Positions 1-9,599 of a DNA stretch of 64,000 nt are shown here, piece by piece (within the stretch, counting starts at the first letter, position 1; every line of letters begins with the position of its first letter). The DNA is from Cryptomeria japonica (taxonomy: Eukaryota > Streptophyta > Pinopsida > Cupressales > Cupressaceae). The notes below the pieces were generated by a model. That model did no database searches. It was not told where the DNA came from and saw only the letters and a list, made by a program, of their open reading frames with translations. The stretch spans positions 570,521,095-570,585,094 of the forward strand of contig NC_081405.1 in NCBI RefSeq assembly GCF_030272615.1. Direction: 5' to 3'. The translations under genes and the position numbers were made by a program.

Positions 1-4
1 TTGA

Positions 5-94
5 GAAGCTAGAGCCAACGAGAAATGCATCATCAATGTTATCGAGTTCATGAAAAAAGCCAAGGGAGTCGAGGTCTCCCTTAGTCAGAGATGA
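5..94 (+). pseudogene. LINE ORF1 C-terminus (partial, L1-a)
   Basis: An open frame from the window edge ends in TGA at 92-94, overlapping the ORF2 ATG (91-93) as ATGA. The C-terminal residues include KKAKG. The same KKAKG stretch and the same ATGA overlap occur in the LINE at 57.75 kb, which supports this being the end of ORF1. ORF1 proteins of plant L1 elements bind the element RNA; only the tail is visible here, so no domain can be assigned from this copy alone. Confidence 0.75.
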
Positions 95-1164
95 AGATCA
101 CCACTTGGAATGTTAGGGGCCTTTCGGCCCCTAACAAGAAACGTTTGGTAAAAAGAGCGTTACATAGAGTAGATAGTGATATTGTATTATTTCAAGAAAC
201 TAAATTATGTATGGACAAAGCTCTCAATTTTCTTCATTCCTGCAATAATTGGGAAGGTTATTTTCAAGAAGCCAGAGGCTCTGTCAGGGGGCTGGGAATC
301 CTATGGAACCTGCATAACATAAAGGTGACGAAGTTAGAAAGAACAGAAAATTGGTTGTTTGGAGTGGTTCATAGCTTGAAGGAAAATGTGGTTTTTCCAC
401 TGGTCAATGTATATGGCTCAATAAAGACAGAAAAGAAAGCGAAGTTATGGAAGGACATTTCCAAGAAGATTGGCTCCCTCAACGATGATAGAGTCATTAT
501 AGTAGGGGATTTTAATGCTCTGCTTGATGTGGAGGAAAAGAGAGGTTGTTTGAAAATGACCAACAAATTCATGGAGGATTTCAAGGATTTTGTGATGTCA
601 AATCATTTGTTTGACGTCATTCCAAATAATGGAAGATATACTTGGACCAATAGGAGAGAGAACTTTGCAAGAATATTGGAGAGGCTGGAGAGATTCGTGG
701 TAGGGCCCTTTTGGGTGGATTGTTCTATCAACCTAGACTCTAGTATTCTTCCCTTATCTTTGTCAGACCGTTTCCCGATTCAATTAAGCTTTCAGGAAGC
801 CAATAAGATTTTCAAAGGGAGTTTTAGGATTCAAGGTATGTGGTGGAGAGATAAGGATTTTTTGCCAAACACGGAATCTTGGTGGACGGATAGCAATATT
901 TTCTCAGGCACTCTGAGTTTTTGCTTTGTAAAAAGATTGAAGATGGTTAAGAAGAAAATTAAAGAATGGAACAAGGTCTCGTTCAAGAATATTTTTGCAG
1001 AAAAGATAAGAGAGGAAATAAAGCTAGATAACCTGAATAAAAATGTTATCTCAGCAGGAATGTCCAATGATGAATTTGCCAGAGAGAAGCAACTAAAAAG
1101 TGAATTGTTGGAACTCTTGCTCAGAGAGGAAGTCTTTTGGAGGGACAAGTCGAGAGAGTGTTAG
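91..1164 (+). pseudogene. LINE ORF2 apurinic-like endonuclease domain (L1-a)
   Basis: The start ITTWNVRGLSAPNKK is the classic N-terminus of a plant L1 endonuclease, the enzyme that nicks target DNA for target-primed reverse transcription. FQETK carries the catalytic Glu (about residue 36), and VGDFNALLD about residues 140-148 carries the Asp/Asn pair. The terminal SDH motif reads SDR (LSLSDRFPI), so the catalytic His is lost. RLERF replaces the usual RLDRF. The frame is open for 357 codons and then hits TAG where the homologous copy at 56.7 kb has Trp (NWIKEGD). This is the longest open piece of the element and probably inactive. Confidence 0.9.
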
Positions 1165-2841
1165 ATCAAAGAAGGGGATTTGAACACAAAATTTTGTCAT
1201 GCTTCTATCAAGGTCAAAAGAGATAACAGTCAAATTAGCTATATTCAGGATGACTTCGGTGTGTGGTAGGACGAGGTAGAGGTTATTGAAGACATAGCAA
1301 TGAATCATTTCAAATCTATGCTGGGGGATTTCCTCAACAACTCCTCTTAGCTTCCTTCCTCCATGCTAGACGTCATCAACAGAGTGGTAACGGTAGAAGA
1401 CAATGATCAGTTGATGTGGCCCTTCTCATTGCAGGAGATTAAAAAGGCCACATTTGATAACCCTCTTTTCAAAGTGCCTGAGCCCGATAGTGTCACTAAG
1501 GAATTTCTCCAAAAATGCTGGGGATTCATGGGTGAGGATATCTTCAAGGTGGTGGAAGAATTCAGAAGGAAAAGGAAGTTTGTCAGAGAAATGAACAACA
1601 CAGTTATTGTCTTGATTCCCAAAAAGAAAGAATGTTTATCCATGATGGAATATTGACCGATCTCCTTGTGCAACACCTTGTATAAAATTGTGTCTAAGGC
1701 AATGGTAAACAAATTAAAGCCTTTGCTTAATAAAATTATCTCAAGTGAACAACATGGTTTCGGTCCCAGGAGAGAAATTGTGGAGAGCATCATCATGGCG
1801 AAGGAGACCATCCACTCTATGCATTCAGATAAGAAACAAGGTATGATTCTTAAACTAGATGTCGGCAAGGCATATGACAGAGTTTAGTGGCCCTTTTTGC
1901 TTGATGTTCTTCTTCCTTTAGGATTCGATAGAGGCTAGGTGAAATGTATTGAGCATTGTGTGTCTTCAGTCAATTTCTGTATTCTTGTAAATGGTTCGGT
2001 CTGTGGTTTCTTCTAGGCTACTAATGGATTAAGACAAGGTGATCCCCTGTCCCCCTTTTTATTTGTTTTAATGGAAGAAGTATTAGGGAGAAACATAAAA
2101 AATCAGGTTAGTCTGGGCCTTTGGAGAGGGATCTCCATCCATGAAAATATGGAGCCTATCTCCCACTCACAATTTGCAGACGACACCATTCTCTTCAGGG
2201 ACGCTTCGGTAAGGGAGGAAAAAACTATCAGGAAGGTGCTTGAGTTATTTGACTCCGGCCAAAGTATGAACAAGACCAAGTCAATGGTGTTCTTTTTAAA
2301 CAACAGCAGAAGGCTCCGTTCAAAAATCTCAGAAATTCTGGAGTTTGAGCCAAGTGAGTTCCCCATAACTTATCTTGGCATCCCACTCTTTGCTAGAAGA
2401 GTCTACAACAAGATGTGGGAAGCGGTTATCAATAGATGTCACCTCAAAGCGGCTTCCTGGAAAAATAGATGGCTTTCTTAGGCCGGGAGAATTCAAATGA
2501 TTAAGGCAGTATTATCGGCTATACCCACTTACTACATGTCATGCTACAGGTTATCAGGTAGAGCTTCCTCGTCACTTAACGGATTGCTTAAGAAATTCTT
2601 GTGGGAAGGTTCGAAGGAAGAAAGGAGGATTCAATTGTTAAATTGGGACACTACATGTATGATCAAGAAAGAAGGAGGGACAGGTTTAAGAGAGATGAAT
2701 TTGCAAAACTTGGCTTTAGGCACCAAGTTAGCATGGAAAATGTATAAATTCCCCAAGAAAATTTGGTGTAGAATATTGGTTGCTAAATATTTAGATTCAA
2801 ATTCCCCTGTCAGAATCTTGACGGTGGTCAATTCAATTTGA
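1165..2841 (+). pseudogene. LINE ORF2 reverse transcriptase domain (L1-a)
   Basis: Fragments of one reading frame cover the linker and RT fingers/palm/thumb. Visible motifs are LKLDVGKAYDRV (about 1849-1887), LRQGDPLSPFLF (about 2030), the intact catalytic block FADDTILF (about 2176) and the thumb motif AGRIQMIKAVLSAIPTYYMS (about 2485). Interruptions are TAG at 1162, 1269, about 1348, 1885, about 1936, about 2014 and about 2478, TGA at about 1654 (a likely CGA-to-TGA change) and TGA at 2839. Several TAGs sit where relatives have Gln or Trp. RT copies the element RNA at the nicked target; this copy cannot be translated whole. Confidence 0.9.
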
Positions 2842-3790
2842 GGTTCACCGATTTGTAGTTTCATTTGGGAAATTTGCAAGCTCCTCATAGAGCACCTAAC
2901 CTGGAAGATTGGCAATGGTAAAAGAGCGAGGTTTTGGCATGATTCATGGAAAGGGGATGAGCCAATAGCAGATTTGTTCAAAGACAAAGACTAGGTCAAC
3001 TAGATAGAAGCATCGGTAGGCCCATGGGTGGCAGATTACTTTCAAACACTTCCCAAGTCTTCCTCTTCTTTGTCATGGAAGAGTGTGGGGGATTGGCATC
3101 AAATTAATCATAAATGGCTCTTAGATGTCCTATATAGAAAAAATGTGTTTCCCATAGATGAGGAGATAGCTTGCTTTGGAGTCCATCCAAATTGGGCAAT
3201 TTTAGAGTCAATCATGGCTACGGGCTTCAGAGGAAGAGAGAGAGGAATAGTAATTGGCCCTCAATCTTGTGTTGGGGTAAGTGGACTTTACCAAAGAAAG
3301 GGCCCTCCTATGGATTGCTATCCATGGCAAGATCTTCACTAGTATCAGATTGAAATCAATCGGGATTTCGGGGCCAAATTGGTGTATCATGTGCAAGCAG
3401 GAGGAGGAATCAGCCGATCATCTTCTCTATTGGTGCCCATACACTAGTGAATGTTTGGATTGGCTCCTAGATATGTTGCAATGCTTCATCACCAAAAATA
3501 AAAATTTAAAGGATTTTATCATATCCTAGCCGACTAAAGGAAGACATTCTAAATAGGGAATACTCTAGATGGTTTGTCCCTCTTTGTTAGTCTAGCTTTT
3601 TTGGAAGGAACGCAATAGAAGGATTTTCAAGGAAGAAGCAATGGAAGTTCAGTTCCTTAAGGAAAAAGTTAAAGGTGCGATAGAGGAATTTGTCAATGGA
3701 AAGATTAAAGGGATGAATTATAAATTTCTATCGAAGTGGGACTTTGAAATGGAGAAATATTGGGCTTTGAAATAGAGTTGTGATCATAGA
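2842..3790 (+). pseudogene. LINE ORF2 C-terminal connection with zf-RVT zinc-binding region (L1-a)
   Basis: The frame continues with several TAG stops. The segment at 3281-3529 contains CIMCKQEEESADHLLYWC, a C-x2-C...H...C pattern typical of the zf-RVT domain found after RT in plant LINEs. Upstream, DWVNWIEAS-like codons at about 2993-3010 are broken twice by TAG in place of TGG, in a CTGG-to-CTAG context. Downstream, the frame runs as FWKERNRRIF and KWDFEMEKYW before entering RNase H. These are ordinary connection-domain features; their use here is to show that the whole ORF2 was once continuous. Confidence 0.8.
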
Positions 3791-3837
3791 TTAAATGATA
3801 GAAAAGCAAAAAGAAAAAATACAAAGTGGCAAGCCCC

Positions 3838-4311
3838 GCTGTCAGGGTGGATGAAATTAAATTTTGATGGTGCAATTAGAGGTAATCTAGGTCGGAGTGG
3901 TCTAGGAGATATCATCAGAAACAAAGTGGGTGAGGTGGTGTGTTCCATATCGGGTCCAATTGGAGTAGCTACTAACAATGTGGTAGAGATTTCTGCACTG
4001 GGGGCAGAGCTTCGAAACTTGTAATTGAAGGAGACTCTTAGGTCATCCTTAATGGAGTGATCAAATCTGTATTCCAAAACTGGCAGTTGCAGAGCTGGAT
4101 CCTGAGGATTAATTTGCTTTTGAATTCTCTACGTGATTATCATATTCAACACATATTTTGGGAAGGCAACAAAGGAGCAGACTATTTGGTGAACATGGGG
4201 ATTGAGGAATATTTTGCCAGAGATTTTGGCAGGGACGATATGATGCCAATTGGACTTAAGGAGATCATATCCCTTGACTTGTTTTCAATCCCAAAGTCTG
4301 GAATTGGATAA
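3838..4311 (+). pseudogene. LINE RNase H domain (L1-a)
   Basis: WMKLNFDGAIRGN (about 3849) is the first active-site strand of the plant L1 RNase H, where FDGA carries the catalytic Asp. It is followed by SGLGDIIRN and by AEISALGAEL-type sequence (here VEISALGAEL, about 3990). The second half, HIFWEGNKGADYLVNMGIE (about 4150), corresponds to the conserved HIxREgNkxADxLaN segment. The two halves are offset by a TAA at 4021 and a frameshift before 4057. RNase H removes the RNA strand of the RNA-DNA hybrid. Homologous halves occur at 11.8-12.25 kb and 26.17 kb. Confidence 0.85.
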
Positions 4312-4515
4312 GTTTAGAAGCTTTTGATGGTGATAGGCAGAGGATGATGGGATCTCAAATTGGAGACCACTTGTGAGTGAGGAGGCCATGTGGCCAATTT
4401 TGTTTGATTTTTTAACAAGGAAGTATGCTTGGGAACAAGTCATCTGACAGTCAGATTGTCCCAAGATTTCTAGTTTAGGGTGCCATTGACGGTCAGGAAG
4501 AGGGGAGTTCTATTT

Positions 4516-5082
4516 ATGGACACAAATTCGGCCTTTGTTTTAGCATAAGGGATGATGACAGAGCATTTAGGCATCATCTGTAAGTGCAATAAGGTGGTTG
4601 GTCTGGAGGAAACATCTGAGGAGCAGGTTGAGCGCCCCTTCAAAAAAGAAAATGAATAGGAGAAAGAGACTGTGGTTGATATTGTTGGACCCAACTACTA
4701 GTCTGGGGGACATTTGCATGACGGAAGGCTGATGGAAGATTTGTTCCAGCCTATCATTTAGGTGTTGGGCCATGCCCTATTGGCAAATGGAATTTTGCAT
4801 AGGATAGCAGAGGAGGGTATTTATTTGGAGGTGATGAGAGCTATGGATGGGATTGTCTCCATTCCCGCAAATGGGTGTATGCTAGGATCATTCAATTTGC
4901 GGGTAGTAGGGAAAAAGAAGAAGATGTAGAAGGCTTGGTCCATCTTCAAGGCTGGCATAGTGAAGGAAAATGCTATGGATAGGTTTGCAACCTTCCTTTA
5001 GGAAAATGTTGATCTCTTTCCAGAAGGAATAGGAGATAGGCTGGTGGTCATAGGTAATGGGATCAAGTATCTGTATAATTGA
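4516..5082 (+). pseudogene. Unrecognised coding region downstream of LINE RNase H (L1-a ORF3)
   Basis: One frame runs 189 codons from ATG 4516 to TGA 5080-5082 with six interior stops: one TAA and five TAG. The TAGs are consistent with former CAG or TGG codons. Readable stretches include GGHLHDGRLMEDLFQPII and MDRFATFL. The first part is acidic and Lys-rich (EEQVERPFKKENE). I do not recognise the family. Because it sits between RNase H and the 3' UTR of the same element, it is most simply a third ORF or a C-terminal extension of ORF2. The other two such regions (9.6-11.3 kb and 26.4-28.1 kb) are in the same place but I cannot show sequence homology to this one. Confidence 0.55.
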
Positions 5083-5205
5083 TCCCCTTTGGATGTTTTA
5101 TAAAGACTAGCATCTCCTTCACCCTTTGTAAACTTTTCTCTTGGAAATGTAATAGGTACTGCCCCCTAGGCAGAACTTGCTTAAAATAAAAATAAAAAAA
5201 ATAAG

Positions 5206-7215
5206 CAAATCATCTTATAGTATCTACATAACTAATTTTAGAGTAAAACAGTTTAGAAAATTATTAAAAAATAATTTTTATTGATCATATTATTTTTTAT
5301 TTTATTTATTAAAATATAGTAATTAAAGAATTTTACAAAAAAAAAGAAGATAGTGGATGAATTCTTTATGGATTATACATAGGAGAGAGACGTATAAATT
5401 GTTATTAAGAATAAAGTATAAAATTGAACACTTATAAAGGGAGTTTGTCTAATTATAGGCAAAATCTAAAAATTATGGTTAACTTTTTCATTATTTGCAA
5501 TTTTAAATTAGTTAGTTGTATATAATCTTTTATTTAAATCAAAGTTAGAATTCACTTAATTTAATTTGTTTTGTAGTAATTATATTTTAATTTTGATTTA
5601 ACAAATTACAATTTTTTAAAATTAAAAGTCTATCAAAAGATACTTGTTTTAATAGTAAATTCATTGTGTAGGCATCTAGATGGTGTGAGTCTAAATGTTC
5701 TTATTAAAATATAGAATAAAATAATACAAATATCTTCTTATTAAAATATAAAATAAAATAATAAAAAATTCTTTCATTTCTATAAATTATTGATTTTAGA
5801 AAGTATAATTATCAAACTTAAAAATTTCTTTAAAAATTAATTAGTTTCATATATGAATATGCCATATATAAACTATACATAAATAATTTTAAGAGTTTAA
5901 AATACAAAAGAATTAAAATTTTACTTTCAAAATTTTTAAAAAGAAATATATAATCTTAACAAATGTTGCATATGTTTTGTCTCTATTTCCTTTCATGCTT
6001 TTTTAAGTTGAAGTCTTTCTTGATATATATTTTTTCCTTAATTTAAGATCATATATATATGACAACTAAAAAAATATTTTTATCATATATATCTTGTATT
6101 ACATAAAAATAAATATTATATATACATATAAAAAATGTTAAGAAAACTTTTGCATAGAGTTTCAACAAGAAATACAAACTACATTTGCACATTCTCAATT
6201 ATGCTATGATTTTATGAAACTACAAGTTTTCTTTTATTTTGTTATTTAGCTCACATCCTCTTGACATCTACCAATTTTCTTACTCATCCACTCACTTTCT
6301 ACTCACAATTTCCAGCATTAATACAAAAATAAAACCACGTGAGTTCTAACGGTGAGCTATACCCTTAAATATTTTATCTTTTTCTTCTTTTTATACACTC
6401 TCACCACTCTATTTTCTTTCATTTTCTAAGCTCGCTTCACACACATGCAGTTCCCTTTTCCCAAACTCCTATCAAAATCAAATTTCAAATTATAATTATT
6501 TTATGACCACTATATATTCATTTCAATTCATGTATTAGTCTTAATAAATTTTTTAATTAAATATATTTTTACAAAAATGTAATAATATATATCAAATATT
6601 AGATTACATGAAGTCTCTAGGATATGCTATTGTAGCTGAAGATGGATATTTAATTACATAATATATATTGTCATTATGTGTATATACAAAATATATACTT
6701 CCATATACATAGTTTTATAAAAAAGTAAGAGTTTTAGTTGTCACTTTATTCATCTAATATGTGGAAAGATCTTAGAAGTTAGTACAATGAATTTATCAAT
6801 TTGATTGAAATAAATTCTTTTTACTCTTTGAATTCCTAGGTCATTTTTTAGCATAAGTAACATAGCTTTTAATTATGGGTAAAATAAGTCTAGAAGGGAC
6901 CCAAAAGCTGTTAAATAAAGCTACTTATAAGATAACCAATACTAACCAGCAACAACAACCCATAGTAGAACTAGAGAACAAAAATCTACCTCAAAGGAAA
7001 GAAGCAATAGACCCAAATAAAAAAAATGACAAACATGCAACAAAAACTTGACAAACAAAATAGAGAACAAGAACTACTTCAACATATTCAAGGTACTAGA
7101 AACTTGAAGCTCTTGCTGGTATATGTTCTATGAAGTTCATACAAGTTTTATATGTTCTTTTCTTCTTCCATAAATTTACTCTTGCCTCGATTCCTAGCAT
7201 ATATATACAGACACC

Positions 7216-7251
<36 letters not shown>

Positions 7252-7629
7252 TGTGGATTGCCATAGCCCTAACCACCACTGGACCATCTATGTCGCAAGT
7301 ACCATGAGCTAGATTGTGGGCCACCTCTTCAACATCCCACATGTCATTCTCATGCCGCTCCTCTCTCTATCCCAATAGAACCAAATTGTGTTACTCATCC
7401 TAAAAATTTTCCTCCTCCTCATCCTCTAGGGTGTCGTCAATATTTATTAAATTATCAAAATTGAAATTAAAACATATTATTCTAGCTAAGGAAAAATGTC
7501 AAAAAAAATTGTAAGCGTTGTTCAACTTATTCATAATTATAGTAATAATTTCTTAGTAGTAGAATTTTTTTTGTTCCTCTAATCTTTTAACTCAATAGAT
7601 AACATTTTCTATATTTCTTTAGCAAAAAG
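5206..7629. repeat. Host segment H, copy 1
   Basis: AT-rich non-coding DNA without a credible gene. It matters because most of it recurs at 9286-9390 plus 22212-23420, 31378-31755 (only 5206-5610 of it), about 41200-42124 and about 50300-52400. Shared landmarks include CTCACATCCTCTTGACATC (about 6251) and AAAACCACGTGAGTT (about 6330). It contains a (GT)n tract at 7219-7248. It ends at TTTAGCAAAAAGAAG (7629), exactly where a LINE fragment is joined; in copy 2 the host continues at that point (23385 onward). Confidence 0.8.
7219..7248. repeat. (GT)n microsatellite
   Basis: About 15 uninterrupted GT units in host segment copy 1. The corresponding place in the copy at 52 kb carries a long (CA)n followed by (GT)n, and the copy at 23.2 kb has lost the region. 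Confidence 0.95.
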
Positions 7630-9285
7630 AAGTCTATTGGAGGTCTAGGAATTAAGGATATTAAAGTGCAAGGGATTGTGCTTTCTACTAAATGGATCTT
7701 CCATGCATTGGAAGGTAATGAGCCTTGGAAAGTGCTCATTCACAACAACATCAGACTGGGTGTTCCCAAGAAGTCTAAATCCTAGAAATCCCTTCCTATT
7801 AGTGACCTATTAGTTGGATCCTTCTTAGTCTCTACCATAGGCTCTACTGTCTATAAGTCTATATGGAAAGCACATGAAAGTATTATATTTAGTATTGGCA
7901 ATAATTGGATCAGTCGAGGTAACCAAGTCTGTGGGGAAAGATCAATGTCATGGAACTTAGCCCACAATGGTAAACCTTTCGCCTTCACTCAAGGTTGTAA
8001 GACCAAGAAATGGGCCAGAAAAGGTATTTGTTGTCTTAAAGATATTATTATTAATGGTTCTCTCATGTCATGGGATGATCTCTCCAGCAAGTATCAGCTT
8101 CCTATATCTAATAAAATAAATTATAACATAATGTACAATGCTTATGATCTCTTGCAGCTTCCTAAAGTTTGCGATGTGAATGAAAATATGTTTGTATCCT
8201 TCTCATGGATTGATGGAAGCCCACTCTATAATGTGAAATCAATTTCTATCTATAACTCTCTTTCATATAATGATAATATTCTTAATCATGTTAATACTAA
8301 CTGGTACTCCGATCTATCACATGCTCAATGGGGTAAAATGTTTAAGGCTCTTTGGAGCTCTCCTCTGGCTCCTAAAAATTAAATGCTTGATAAGTTGCCT
8401 ATCAGATTTGATTATAGTAAAGAAGAACTTTGTACTATGTGTAAAGTTAAGGACTCTAGTAGACATATTTTATTTGACTGTATTATTGCCAAGGAAGTAT
8501 GTCTTGTGTTTGGTTTGATTTTACCAGTGCATATTAACATACTTGATGTTGTTATTGGATTTATTAAAGGCGTTAAGAAAGACACTAATCTTTTCTGGAA
8601 TCTATTATCTTGTGAAATCCTTTAGTATTTATGGAAAATTAGGAATTTGGAAATATTTTAAGGGGTAGAAAGGGCCCTTACTGAGTCTTTTTGTAGACTC
8701 ACCTTTCATTTTACCTTCTCGCAAGTTACTATGGTTATTAGGCTGAATAAGGAGAAATTTCATAGATTCCTTACTGATGGGCATACGAGAATTTTTATCT
8801 TTGAACTCTCTCATGGCTATACCTAGGGAAGAATGAATGCTTAAAGAACACCCTTTGTCAACACCCTAGATGCTCTCATGGAGGAAATCAGAGGAAATGG
8901 ACAGCTAGTTCGCCAACAAATGATACACTCTGCCAGAATGCTGGATGATCAGAGGTTGGTCTGGATGGAAGGGCACTTAGGATGGATCGCTTGGATCTAG
9001 CACATAATTGTCTCATGATGGATGTATATAGCTGGACAACTTTTGTAAATGTCTCTTTAGTTGTATAGGCCTGTATATGTTTTTCATATATTTCAGTTTA
9101 GGTCTGTATAGGCTTTGTCTATATGTTGATAGGTATTTTGTTTAAACCCATATGTCAGTATCCTAACCTTTACATACTCTCTGATGTGACTACTTACTTA
9201 GAATGTTTCCATGATCTGCTGATAAAGCTCTAACTATTTTGTATTTCAGTTTTCTCTCTATTATCAATACAATTTTTAATATTTT
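7630..9285 (+). mobile_element. 5'-truncated LINE fragment, second lineage (L1-b)
   Basis: A frame beginning KKKSIGGLGIKDIKVQ (7627 onward) matches the post-RT segment of plant LINEs. It runs to about 8660 with TAG at 7783, TAA at 8380 and TAG at 8623 (before YLWKIRN). The zinc-binding pattern CTMCKVKDSSRHILFDC lies at about 8430-8480. No RNase H half or third ORF was found downstream; 8680-9285 is decayed 3' sequence ending ATTATCAATACAATTTTT. The gene content and 3' end differ from the other LINEs here, so this is probably a different family. It lies exactly at the junction between host segment copies 1 and 2. Confidence 0.85.
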
Positions 9286-9390
9286 TTTCTTAATTTAAGA
9301 TCATATATATATGACAACTAAAAAAATATTTTTATCATATATATCTTCTATAAAATAAAAACAAATATTGTATATACATGTAAAAATGTT
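9286..9390. repeat. Host segment H, copy 2 (left part)
   Basis: TTCTTAATTTAAGATCATAT and the following ~95 bases repeat 6035-6135 almost exactly. The segment stops at AAAAATGTT (9390) where L1-c begins and resumes at TAAGAAAAATTC (22212), so 9390/22212 is the L1-c insertion point. Confidence 0.85.
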
Positions 9391-9599
9391 TTTGATTAAT
9401 AAAGCAGTGAGAACAAGGGCACTGACCCTTTACATAGCAAAACTATTAAAAATCATAGCACGAAAACAACACTATTACAACAATTAACAGCAACTATCAA
9501 TAAAAAGGAACCAAGTATTTATAAATCAAAAACAACAACAAAAAGAAAAATAAACTACAGGGGTGCCTTGCACACCCCAGTAGCATCCATAGGACTATT
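9391..9599 (-). other. LINE 3' UTR and tail with terminal hairpin (L1-c)
   Basis: T-rich untranslated sequence after the third ORF. The hairpin AAGGG/CCCTT spans 9415-9430 on the plus strand, and the element ends in TTTATTAATCAAA before host ACATTTTTACATG. The tail resembles those at 28.25 kb and 54.79 kb (TTAATCAAAAACA or TTTATCAAAAACA). Confidence 0.7.

Larger units (their letters stand above)
1..5205 (+). mobile_element. L1-clade LINE (L1-a), 5' end outside window
   Basis: Non-LTR retrotransposon remnant. In order it holds the last codons of ORF1, an ORF2 with endonuclease, reverse transcriptase, zf-RVT zinc-binding region and RNase H, then another coding region, a short 3' UTR and an A-rich tail (about 5174-5205). 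A small hairpin, CTGCC-CCCTA-GGCAG, lies at 5159-5173 directly before the tail. Immediately after the tail the host H segment starts (AATCATCTTATAG), matching 31.38 kb. All reading frames carry stops, mostly TAG. The target-site duplication cannot be tested because the 5' end is cut by the window edge. Confidence 0.93.
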
